Part shown: positions 43,552-54,700 of the stretch, piece after piece
How the letters are laid out: each line of letters opens with the position of its first letter
How positions within the stretch are numbered: the stretch's first letter is position 1
NCBI GenBank assembly: GCA_029891345.1
Contig: CM056993.1
Location: forward strand, 223,705,924-223,769,923
Source: Dryococelus australis
Lineage: Eukaryota; Arthropoda; Insecta; Phasmatodea; Phasmatidae
Direction: 5' to 3'
Length of the DNA: 64,000 nucleotides
Translations under genes and position numbers: made by a program
Notes under the pieces: model-generated
Told to the model about the DNA's origin: nothing
The model's input: the letters and a program-made list of their open reading frames with translations, nothing else
The model's database searches: none

Positions 43552-46439
43552 ATGGAAGCAAGCCAGTGCAAGTTTTGTGATAAAGCTTTTACTGTAGGGA
43601 ATAACATGCTAATGCATTAGAGAAACTGCAGCCTAAACCCCCAAAAGGGAGAGCAGCTGATGTGCGAAAAGTGTGGCAAAATTATTGTGCGCAGAGATAA
43701 ACTACAAAAGCATCTTTGTAACAGCAATGTTACCATCAGGAAAGCAGCAACCACCACCAGCTGCAAGTTTTGGAATAGGAAATTTACTGTACAGCATAAC
43801 ACATGAAGACATATAGCAGGATATGAGTTAAATGTCGAATTTGGTCTATTGAAGTGCAAAAACTGCAGTGTCCAGTCTGCCAGTCATGACAACCTGGCCA
43901 TGCACCTGAAGGTCTGCGAAGTAAAATCAGCACAGCCAGCCCAGAAGAAGAGATGTGTGAGGCCAATAGATAGAGCTCAACCAAAAATCGTTTCTGGAGC
44001 TGGTGCAGTAAGTAGCCATGGTTTCGTCGAGGCAAAGACTGCATTCTGTGGAAATTTGAAAACTTATATAGCAGAGAATTATGGTGACGCTGGAGATACA
44101 TGTGACAACTTGGTAGCCATTCACAGGAACATTGTTGGCCAGTTAACAGAAGAAGTAGAGAACAATGGCACAGTAAGTTTGACATCGTGCTGGAGAGTAC
44201 TGACAGAAAACCAGAGCTGCATGAAGAGCAGACAGATGCAAGAGCTTTTATGACCAAAAATGTGTCAGTCTACAATACTGATGATATTGAACATGCTGCA
44301 TCAACAAGTATTGTGCAGCTCTGTATTGAACAAAGAGAGTATGCCGAGAAAGGATCTAAATTGATGCTCGTCTCTGTCAACCGGCTCCAAATCTGAATAA
44401 ACAAACTATATCCTCTAAGATCCTCATCATGGATAGATTTTCCAGCTTCCATTACGGCTAAGATAGTGGTAATCAATCCGAAAAATGAAGAGCCCTTGCA
44501 TTTTAAATGGGCAGTACTGGCCAAGTTCGTGGACGGTACTAACCTGCAATGTGTTGACAAGAGATACTGCGATGTTGGAGACAGGTATGACTTTTCAGAC
44601 ATCACATTTCCAATGCCAGTGCATCAGATAACATTGTTCGAGAAGAACAACCCAGAAAAATCTGTCAATATTTACTGCATTGATGAAACTGAAAAGATTT
44701 CCCCTCTCCGAGTGACCAGTGAAGAGAAGAATGATCATATAGACTTGCTGTTTTCGTCAGATGAAGAGAGATCCCACTGTTGCCACATATTCAATTTATC
44801 CAGACTGGTACGATCCCAGAAGATGGCTCATAATGGCACAGTGCATACATGCAAGAGATGCCCAATGCATTTTGACAATTAGCCACGAGTGTCTGGGCTC
44901 AACGGTAAATAGTGTCTGGCTGAACACAAAAATGTTGCTCTGGATATGCACCACCTAGAGCTAAAATGCCACAGCCTGGAAAGGATGGGTGGCCTCCAGG
45001 GCTATGCTTCAGAAATATTCAGCACCAGTATAAACTACCTATTGCGATGTACTTAAATTTCTAAGCCATTTTGGTAAAGATTCCTACCACCCTGATCCTG
45101 AGAAGGCTTTTACGATGGCATACCAGATGCACGAAGCTTACAGCTTCGGTATTTTCGTACATGTAGACAATAACATAATTCCTGCAACACTGACGTCGGA
45201 GCTGCCAAAAAAAACCTATCCACTTCACAGGGTGGATGCGCCGAAAATTTTTATGGAAAAAAAATCGTTGCGATTGGCGAGAAAGTGAAGAAAATATACG
45301 AGACTTCACTGAAGATGCAACCACTAACTAAAGCACAAAATTCATCATATCTCCAGGCATCAAGATGCTGCCACTGGAAGTTTCGGCACAGATAATGTGA
45401 AGGTATGGGACCACTGCCACTTTAGTGGCAAGTATATTGGAACAGTCTGTAACAACTGCAATCGTCTCAGAAGACGACTAAAGAGGCTTCCGGTATTTTT
45501 TCATAACCTGGCATACAATGAAAATCTCATATTTTCAGAGGACTGGCATATGTCAACAAACACATCTCCATCATACCACATATTGAAGAGAAGTCGATTA
45601 CTTTTGGAAAATCGCTTGGAGAGAAGTCCAGCATTAAATGTATCGACGGTTTCTGTTTCATGGCCAGCAGCATATCAACACTAGCAGGGAACCTTAGAGC
45701 AAACAAGTTCAACAGTACATCTAAATTATTCAGTTCCGATGAGCTGGCTCTAATGACAAAGAAGGGAGTCTTCCCATATGTTTATATCGACAGTATCGAG
45801 AGACTGGACGAGACAGAACTGGCGAACAACATAGTCTTCGTAAAGCTTATAGAAAACAAACGCGATAGACTTAGAATCAACTTCTTCTGCAATGAGAAGC
45901 GACTCAAGAAATTTGTCGCAAAAACTGGCCTTCAGAGATAGAATAATTTATTCAGAGAACCTGTCGCTCATCAAGCTAGAGCATGAGGCTATTCTGTTCG
46001 ACAAGCCTATTTATGCTGGTATGGCAGTATTGGATTTGTCAAAGGTACTCACGTATCACTTTCATTACGATATAATGAAGACAATGTATGGCGAAAGCCT
46101 GCAGTTGACCTATATGGACACTGACAGTATGATCTATAAGATAAGAAACCTCCTCCTCTATCATGACATGTCTTCTGATCCGACATTCCTAGACGAATTT
46201 GACGCCAGTGGCTATCCCCCAAATCATCCTTGCTACTCGCTCAAAAACAAAAAGTCATCGGCATGTCCAAAGACGACTGTAATGGTGTACTTATTGCAGA
46301 GTTTGTAGGTCTGCATGCAAAGTTGTATGCCTACAGATGTGCAGGCATCACTTACAAGAAGGCTAAAGGAATTCAAAAGTGCATTATTACAAACAAGATT
46401 AATTTCGAAGACTATGTCCATATTCTAAACAAAGACTAG
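43552..46439 (+). pseudogene. Zinc-finger / endonuclease VII / DNA polymerase B gene, broken
   Basis: From ATG 43,552 one frame gives four zinc-finger-like units with Cys-Cys and His-Cys pairs (CKFCDKAF.., CEKCGKIIVRRDKLQKHLC, a damaged third, CKNCSVQSASHDNLAMHLKVC), with two stops. Then come a linker with LYPLRSSSWIDFP and FKWAVLAKFVDG (44,400-44,540), CRRCP-type cysteines at 44,860 (seen as CKRCPMHF), EAYSFGIFVHVD (45,135), the endonuclease VII zinc core DHCHFSGKYIGTVCNNCNR (45,407), and exonuclease text FFHNLAYNENLI, where the acidic ExoII residue is replaced. Next are KKGVFPYVYIDSIERLDETE (45,760), then KRLKKFVAK, DKPIYAGMAVLDLSK, motif C as YMDTDSMIY (46,113), and EFVGLHAKLYAY with KKAKGI. 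Motifs A and B are absent, deleted near 45,820. Family role: protein-primed replication of the element. Confidence 0.88.
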
Positions 46440-47519
46440 GCTTTGCGAGTTATTGTACATGCATGTCATACAAAAAGCAGCTGCAATCAGAGTGCAGTAA
46501 TAAATTGGCACTTGTGTGGATGGATGACAAAAGTCAAGTATGTATGGAGTGAGTGAAAACACTGCCTCATGGATACTCCGGCTAAAAAAAATGGTTTTGC
46601 AGCACACTGGGGTACAAACAAGAAATTTTTTTCCACCTTGTGTTAGATTCAGTACCCAATGATCCAGACGACCATTCGAGGGAAGTCTACTTCGGTAGCT
46701 TGCTGGGTGGTAAGAGGAGAAGGGAAACAAAAAAAATTAAGATACAACAGCCTTGCCAGCTTCACGGAAGGATGAGAGTGCTAATCACGTAGATAATTTG
46801 TATACAATTTTAGCAGATTCTAAACATTATATTGGGAAATAGTGTTTATAATTATGTTAGTAGTCACTAAATTCTACATTTGACTTTAAAGACAACAACA
46901 CTGACTTCAATATATTTTTTGAACACTGTATGCGAGACATTATCAGCATTGTAACCCTGCCTGCACTACATCGTTGTGGTGTTGCCGGTCTCAAGACCGA
47001 AAAAAATGGGGAGGGCAATGTGTGACTCATGTTTCATAATCAATTTCCAAGACTGTAAAACTGGTATATATTTTTATCATCAATAAATAAAAAAATTATT
47101 ATAAAAAATTCTTTTATTTCATAAAAATCCTCTCATAAATTTTCTTAAATGGTACCAGCTGCAACAGTCCTTCTTACATGATGGAAAATATACATACATA
47201 CACAATTTCTTGTGAAAAGTAATATAATATTATTTACTTGTGTTGGTATGGCCTAAATATATACAAAGTCCTACATGAATGGCCGAGTCCTACACCAGAG
47301 GTAAAATTTACAAGTCCTGTCATGGATTGAATGAACATGAATACATTAAACAACATTCCTAGCCCTACAATTATGAAAATATATTCTAAGTCCTATATAC
47401 ACTGAAAATTTTTATTCTATATCTTTACACATGGTTCAAGATAAAGTCATACGCCAGCAGAAAAAATTACAAGTCATACATAAGGGGGAAAAATTTCAGA
47501 GGCTTATATGAGGTGGAAA
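46440..47519 (+). other. Polinton 1 region after polymerase, with poly-A signal
   Basis: No coding block was recognised. AATAAA at 47,082-47,087 follows the polymerase stop by about 640 bp on the same strand and could end its transcript. The rest is AT-rich with short CAAGTCCTA-like strings recurring near 47,275, 47,310 and 47,390. Confidence 0.45.
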
Positions 47520-49430
47520 AAATATTCATATTCCTTCACTCCACCTCGATCACCACATCTACTTCCGCATCCACCTCCACATCTACCTCCACCTTCGCAT
47601 CCACCTCCACATCCTCATCCACCTGAACCTCCTTCATTAACCTCCCCATACACATCCACCTTCCCATCCACATTCACCTCCACCTCCACATCCATGTCCA
47701 CATCCACCTCCACCTCACCATCTATGCCCACCTTCTCATTCACATCCAACTCCACCTCCCCATTCACATCCACCTCCACAATCCACCTCCACATTCGCAT
47801 CCACCTCCCCATCCACATCCACATGTACCTCCATATACAAATACATCAACACATCCACCTCCACATCCACCTCCAAATCCACCTCCAAATCCACCTCCAA
47901 ATCCACTTCCCCTTCAAAATCCACATCCACCTCTAACTCCACATTAACATCTACCTCCAACTCAGCATCAACATTCAGCTCCCCATCCAACTCCACCTCC
48001 ACCTCTACCTTCACCTCCACTTCCACATCCTCATCCACAATCACCTCCACATCCACCTCCATCTCAAAATCCCCATCCACCTCCACCTCCACCTCTACAT
48101 CCACATTCACCCCCCCCCCCATCTAACTCCACCATCACATACACCTACACCTTCACCTCCACCTACAAATCCACCTCCACCACCCCCTCTAACTCCACAT
48201 CTACCAACACATTCGCCTCCACCTCCACCTACACATCCACATAGACCACCACATCCACTTCCAACTGTACATCCACATCCACTTCTACATCCAATTCTAC
48301 CTCCACATCCACCTCAACAACCATCTCAACTTCCACCTCCACATCCACCTCCACCTCCACCTTCAACTCCACATCCACCTCCACCTCTATATCCACATCC
48401 ACCTCCGACTTCCCTTTCAAATTCACCTCTACATTCACATGTAACTCCAACTTCCCATTCCACCTCCTCATGCACATTCACCACCACCATCTCTACAACC
48501 ACCTAAACCTCCACAACATCAACCTCCATATCCAGATACACCTCCACGGCCACATTCACATCTACTCCACCTCCACTTCTACCTCCACATCCACATCCAC
48601 TTCCAGCTTCACCTCCACATCCACATCCACCTCCACATCAACATCCACCTCTACCTCCCCATCATCCCTCCACCACCATCCACATCCATTTCCACCTCTA
48701 CCTCCACACCCACCTCTACCTCCACATCCCCAAAAAATTCCACATCCCCATCCACCCCACCACCAAATCCATCACCACATCCAACTCCATATCAACATCA
48801 ACATCCACATACCCCTCAAACTACCCATCCACCTCCACATCCCCATACACCTCTACCTCTACATTCACCTTCACCTCTATATTCACCTTCATCTCCACCT
48901 CTACATCTACCGCCACATCCACCTATGCCTCTCCATCCACCTCCATCTCCCCATACACCTCCACCTCTACATTCACCTCCACCTCCAAATCCACCTCTGC
49001 CTCTCCATCCACTTCCATGTCCTCATACACCTCCACCTCTACATACACCTCCACCTCTCTATCCCCAACCACCTCCTCCTCCCCATTAAACTCCAAATTC
49101 CCATTCACCTCCAACTTTACATCCACATCCACCTTCACATCCACATCAACCTCCACATCCACCTCCACATCCACCTCTGCCTTTCCATCCACCTCTATCT
49201 CCCCATACACCGCCACCTCTATATTCACCTCCACATCCACCACCAAATCCACCTCTGCCTCTCCATCCACCTCTATCTCCCCATACACCTCCACCTCTAC
49301 ATTCACCTCCACCTCCACCTCTACATCCACCTCCACCTCTACATCCACCTCCACCTCTACATCCACCTCCACCTCTACATCCACCTCCACCTATACATCC
49401 ACTTCCACATCCACATCCTCATCCACAATC
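47520..49430 (+). repeat. CCACCTCCACATCCA satellite, 1.9 kb, almost G-free
   Basis: The plus strand is built from 6- and 12-base words such as CCACCT, CCACAT and CTCCACCTCTACATC, with hardly any G over 1.9 kb. The most regular part is 49,300-49,400. The minus strand is correspondingly GGT/GGA-rich. All three frames stay open for long stretches and translate to His/Ile/Leu/Pro or Thr/Ser runs on plus and Asp/Val/Glu runs on minus; these are products of the repeat, not proteins. Confidence 0.95.
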
Positions 49431-49431
49431 A

Positions 49432-49565
49432 GGGGTCAGTATGTGTCATTGGGTTCGTGCGTAATGGGTCAATGGGTTGTGAGTCAATGGGTCGTGGGTG
49501 ATGGGTCAATGGATCGTGGGTGATGAATCAATGAGTCAGTGAGTCAGTTTTGTGATGGGTCGACC
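49432..49565 (+). repeat. GGGTCAATGGGTCGTGGGTGA short tandem repeats
   Basis: A second, unrelated G/T-rich array starts at once after the C-rich satellite: words TGGGTCAATGG, GTGAGTCAATGG and TCGTGGGTGATGG repeat about ten times. The strand switches from G-free to G-rich within a few bases at 49,430. Confidence 0.8.
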
Positions 49566-51140
49566 ATGATTTATAGGTGAGCAAAGATAACACGCGGAAG
49601 AAATATATTTTAAAATTTAAATAAATCTAATTTTCGGACAGGGCAGCGGTGATAACTTAGCGAGTCGCTCATAAGATTATTCAACTCGTCTGGTAGGGTC
49701 CTACCCCGGATACCCAAAATATACTATATTTACGAATTAAAACTAATTTTTTTCCACCACTGTAACTTGAATGTAAGGTTTTTTTTCCAGAAGATTTGTT
49801 ACAAAATTTACTTTGGTGTAAGAGGTTAAGCATTTAAAAAATTTATTTTACTCTACGTTGTTTCGCATTTGACGTGTCTGACATAATAAATATTTATGTT
49901 TCACGCGTGAAATATTCCAAGCCTTGTTGTTTAGCGATGGCACAGGTCGCGGCTCCTTGTTAGTTGAGGTCAAAGACATTCCTTCGTATTCGCAATTCAT
50001 CTTCACTGTATTGTGGCAGACAATGTTTCCAAATCGATCATAACCCCCCCTGATACTAAGGTATCAGCATACATCACAGCTCTATATGTAAATTCTCCCA
50101 TCGCTCGGAAAAACGGCGTCCGATATTTTCTAAGACCAAGAGAAAATGAATATTATTTGAATATTTTCGGGTCTCGAACACAGGCCCGTACGCCGTACCA
50201 CGCCTTAGAAATTCGGCTTAAATCCTTATATCAGGTGCACATGAATACTAAACAGTGAGAAATGAATGTACCAACATCACTAATAATTATTCCGAAACAC
50301 AGATCACTAATCAAATTCTGAACCTCTTATCTCACTCTGATTCCTATATCCGATACCTAAAACTTGCTTTTCCCGTGTATTATTCATTCCTAAAGCAGTC
50401 TTCGAAACACTGAGCAAAATTACAAAATTTGTTCCAAGTCAGATAAAAACAATATTTCTATGGTTTCGGTCTTCGAACTGGAGACCCTACGCCCCGCCTA
50501 ACCAAAGGGTATTGCTTAAATGTTTATAGTTAGTGTGTAAAAGAACATAATTAGTCAGAAAATCATGTACAAAAGTTCTTTTAAAACGATCCAATGTGCA
50601 GGTCAGTTTTCGAAATTGGGTCCCTAAATCATGTTTATTCTTTGTCCAAAAATTTGTCTAACACCACACATTTATTCCTGCGATTTTTTATGAAGTGTGA
50701 CTCGAAAGCCAGTAATGTTCGTTCTTTATTATTGACAAACGAATAAACTTTTTCCTGAAACATGCGTGGGTACGTACATAAGTCGAATCGAATTTGTCTT
50801 TAGAGTCGTATACCTCGTGGAAACAGTTGTTTGGCTGTAATAAACGCGCCGATAAGCTCAGTCGATGCAGCGGCCGCACGACCTAGGTATGGTCACGTCG
50901 GCAGCGGATGATACAGACACTACCTTCCCTCCCCAATCACCGATCAACATCGGGTCCGGTCTGCGACGTGTCAGTACGGTCTGTACGCGAATGTCTGGCG
51001 CTAAGGACTCCGTCTACAACCAAAATATAAATGTTTCCAGCCTATAAAGTTATTTTTTCTGTTTTCTGTCATCGCTTTTCTTACATAACGGCATATTACT
51101 CTAAAATAACAAATACAAGCGAAGCACATTCTTAATGCTG
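49566..51140. other. Inner right part of Polinton 1 with tRNA-like pieces
   Basis: No Polinton gene is readable. Pol III-type boxes appear several times: minus strand near 50,168-50,235 (TGTTCGAGACCCG) and 50,468-50,520 (CAGTTCGAAGACC), and plus strand near 50,848-50,905 (CGCCGATAAGCTCAGTCGAT, then GCAGCGGCC as a tRNA-like head). These look like inserted tRNA-derived SINE fragments. The stretch 50,865-51,047 is GC-richer and may be the body of the last one. Confidence 0.45.
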
Positions 51141-51796
51141 ACTTAGGCTATCCGACAGCTTGCAGGTGCAGATCTGCTGACTCTGCTATGTGCTGATTTA
51201 TGCTATCCGACACCGTCCAGCTGCGAAAACGACTTGTAAGCACGCACACATCCTGCACCTGACACCATGCAGGTGCAGACCTGCTAACACTGCTCTTGTT
51301 ATGCAAACACAGATATTTTGACAGATGGATTTTTTTTTAGCAAAACCAATAAAAATCCGAGGTATTGAGACGCGTTAATTTTAGTATTTACAAATTTTTT
51401 ATAATATTTTAATAACAAATTTCATGTAGATTTTTAAGGAAAAAAAAGGAGATTTTTAGGGAAAATTAATCGATTTAGAGGGAAAACAGGAGATTTTTAA
51501 AGTAAAAAAGTTAAATTCAAGATGGCAGGCAGAAACACCTGGAGGATTTTTTTGGGCGATCCTTATCTTGTGGCTGGGCAAATAAGGACTTTTTTTAAGG
51601 AGAAAAGTGAATTTTTAGAGGAAATAATTAATTTTTGGGTAAAATAATAGATTTCTGAAGTGATTTTTGGGTAAAAGCATGCCATTTTTGGGTAAAAACA
51701 CGCGATTTCGAAAGAAAAAATACAAAATTGCAGAAACCGAAATGGACCCAAAATCCTGAATCACTGCTCCTGAGCTCCTGTGCCAGCTCTCTCTAT
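51141..51796 (-). repeat. Right terminal inverted repeat of Polinton 1
   Basis: 656 bp, the reverse partner of 42,620-43,068. It is longer because its inner end is duplicated: GCTATCCGACA occurs at 51,148 and 51,204, and GCAGGTGCAGAxCTGCT at 51,163 and 51,269. The AT-rich middle also carries extra A/T slippage (51,390-51,450). Confidence 0.88.
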
Positions 51797-54700
51797 GCTC
51801 TAATTATTGCATATACCCGCTTCATATGCTATATGCAGAGAGCATGAGTCGCTGCAGATTGGGAAGAAATGGCCTCTATTAGAACAATGGTATCCCTGCC
51901 GAAGCTAGTTCAACTTACGAGACGTGGAAACTAGGCATGCACGACATAAAAAATCCTTCCCTATAATGAAGGAACATGTCATACTTAGCTCGCTCAGTTA
52001 CTTAACAAGGATGTAGGCCTGCATAAATTGTGAAGTAAATGCCTTGAAAAGCAAGAAGTTGTTTTAGTGGACGACTGCCTTTTTTCTATTTTTTATGTTC
52101 ACACTGGTGAAGGTGAATGGTGGTTTGTCATATCATCGTAGCGATGATATGACAAACCTTACGTTTTTAAACCACACCCCAGGTAAAGGCAGTTGCCAAC
52201 AACGGGCCAGTTGCTTTCCTCGCGTCATTTTCTCTTAACGAATCCTGTGAATTTTTTTTTAATTGCTTGGAGTAAATAGTTTCTTACACTTTTCGACCAA
52301 TGGGAATGAAAGCTGGAGCTAAACGGGCATTCAGAATAGAAGGAAATAATGCCTAAACGCCAAAAGAAGCGCTCACATCACCTGACCGTATCGCACTGTT
52401 GCTGTATACGTCATGTGGTCGTACTGCCACTCGACGGTACTGGACACGTCATACACAGCAACGTCAGGCGACACGACAATGGAAGTGTTTCCAGGAACAG
52501 AAAATTCACTGGGAAAGCAAAAGGTGCTTATCTGTGGTTGCCCCTCTGTTAGAGACAGAGCAGTATCTTTTTATTTGTATAATTTTTCTGTCTGCATAGT
52601 TTATATTTACAATGCCTGAGGTCCAATGTGATTCAGCACATGTCGTTAAGGAATGCCTTCACTTTTTCGTTTTAATAATGTCATGACAAAGTCAATGTCG
52701 TGGCTACTAGTATTTTTAATATTTTATTCATAAACATTGATGTAGGCTACTTTTGCGAAACTAAGGCATTTAAAAATGATGGGCCTAATTTATTGGTGAC
52801 TATTTTTTATCATTTTAGTTTTTGGTAAGCTGTTGTTACATGGACTGTTTGAACTGGAGCAAAAATAAAGTGGCCTCTTTGACTCTAATATGTTTACTAT
52901 TTTATTTTATTATTTTTAATGAGTGAAATAGTTTGGTAAAATATTAACAATTGAAATAACAGAAAGAAAAGGGTTTCGAAATTTAATTGCAAATTCTCAT
53001 TAAAAGAAAAACAAGACATGGGAATTTTTTGTACAAAATCAATTTATTTATATGGACAATTTTTTTGTTTAATTTCATACAAAATAAATTAAATTAACTT
53101 TTGATTTTTGATGATTAAACACAGAAGCAATTCGCGAGTCTCTTTGTTATAAAACTGTACACTTATACACGACAATTTCGGAAATGAATCTGTAAAATTG
53201 GCTGCGAGGATAGGCTGTGTGATATCGGCAACGTGACTTGCTGATCTGACGCGAGAATAAACACTTATACAGGTGTCAGTTATGATCATTAGACACACAT
53301 GAAACTTGAGCACATTTCAGAATGAAAATCTTCCGATATATTATCTCAATACTACATGAATTAAGTGACTTCATTCTGTATCATATTGAGAAATGCTTTG
53401 GAAGTATTGTGTGACCGGTTGTTATAAGAAACAATATCAAGTAGCATAATTGTAGACATATTAAATGATATTGGCATGTATGATCTGTTATTGTACTGCC
53501 GGAAAAAGAATTATTTTGTGGTATCTCTACAATGGGAAATCTTCTGTTGACGTGTGAGATTTTAAATATTTTGTTACAGAAAATCTCAAATTACCGCGGA
53601 TGTTTAAATCTTTATTAAACGATTTTCCAAAAATACTCAAAAAAATTACATCTTTATATTTTATTTAATCAAACATTTTCTAAATTTCGTTTAAACGAAC
53701 TTCTAGCACAGAAATAAATATAAATCACGCAATATCAAATAACTACCAAACACACAACATTAAAAGTGTGTGTTCTACGTGACATTAAAAGTCTTTGCGT
53801 TCGACGCGACATTAAAAAAGTGTTTGCTTTCTATGCACACGAGAGAAATTATGTATCAAATCAATAATTGACAAACACGTCACATTTCACATGCAACGAA
53901 GTAAAAATGAAACTTAATCGCACACGAGACATAACGAATAGACCACACATTCAAAATGTAAATTCAATATTAACGACGCACCAAGTCAATTTACAGCCCC
54001 GCCCAAGAATATAAGTGTCATGAAAACTCATAGCAACAAATACTGATTGATTTAAAAACATGACACAACTACCGACATGAAATATCAAGCACGCACAAAA
54101 TCAGTTTACTGCCCCACAAATAAAAGTGTTTTTAAAAAACATTGAAATATCACATGTAATATACGTTTAAGGCTAGCGCGCCTTGTTTCTCCCTCATCTG
54201 ATCTCTTTAACGCATTGCGTGTCGGCCCGCAGCGACCCTACCTGCAAAGACCCGGCCACACTATTCCACAAGCACGTCACACGCTCCTGTATTACACATT
54301 TCCTACTTACTAACTTCATTTCCGATTAGTACACGCGCAAGTATGACTGTGTTGTCCGCAGTTGTGTGTATTAGAGTGTGAGCTCAGTGGAGTTATTGAG
54401 TAAAGATATACACTAGAGTGGCCGTGGCATAGGGATAACTCTGACCAGTTGTATGTGTTAGTTCCGCTAATGATCCAGAGGAGTGCTAGTGTTCTCGACG
54501 ACGTCATCCGCGCGGTGTTGCCAGTTCCACAGCCAGTAAAAGAATGTCAAAATCCTGGCCTAGGCTCACCCACGTGTTCGTTCAAGTTCTGCCAAAGGCG
54601 AGTCTGTCACACGCGAGTTACCAGCATTCGTTGTAGCTGTGAATACACAACTCATGATTTACTAGTGGCGATCATGACATGTGTTTAGTTTATGTCGTAG

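Larger units (their letters stand above)
42620..51796 (+). mobile_element. Polinton/Maverick element 1, both ends present, defective
   Basis: 9.2 kb between two long inverted repeats (42,620-43,068 and 51,141-51,796). It contains a TATA promoter, a repetitive leader, a broken zinc-finger/endonuclease VII/DNA polymerase B gene, an AATAAA signal at 47,082, a 1.9 kb satellite and several tRNA-like pieces. A full Polinton is normally 15-20 kb and also encodes a retroviral-type integrase, packaging ATPase, protease and capsid proteins; none of these is visible, so this is a deleted, immobile copy. The exact ends and the expected 6-bp target duplication could not be fixed. Confidence 0.85.

Noticed and set aside
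43784-44257. 157-codon minus-strand open frame
   Set aside because: Antisense of the zinc-finger part of the Polinton gene, with no domain of its own.
47508-49523. Long open frames up to 343 codons on plus and 155 on minus
   Set aside because: They arise because a 6/12-base repeat without stop codons is open in every frame; the translations are simple His/Leu/Ile, Thr/Ser or Asp/Val/Glu runs.
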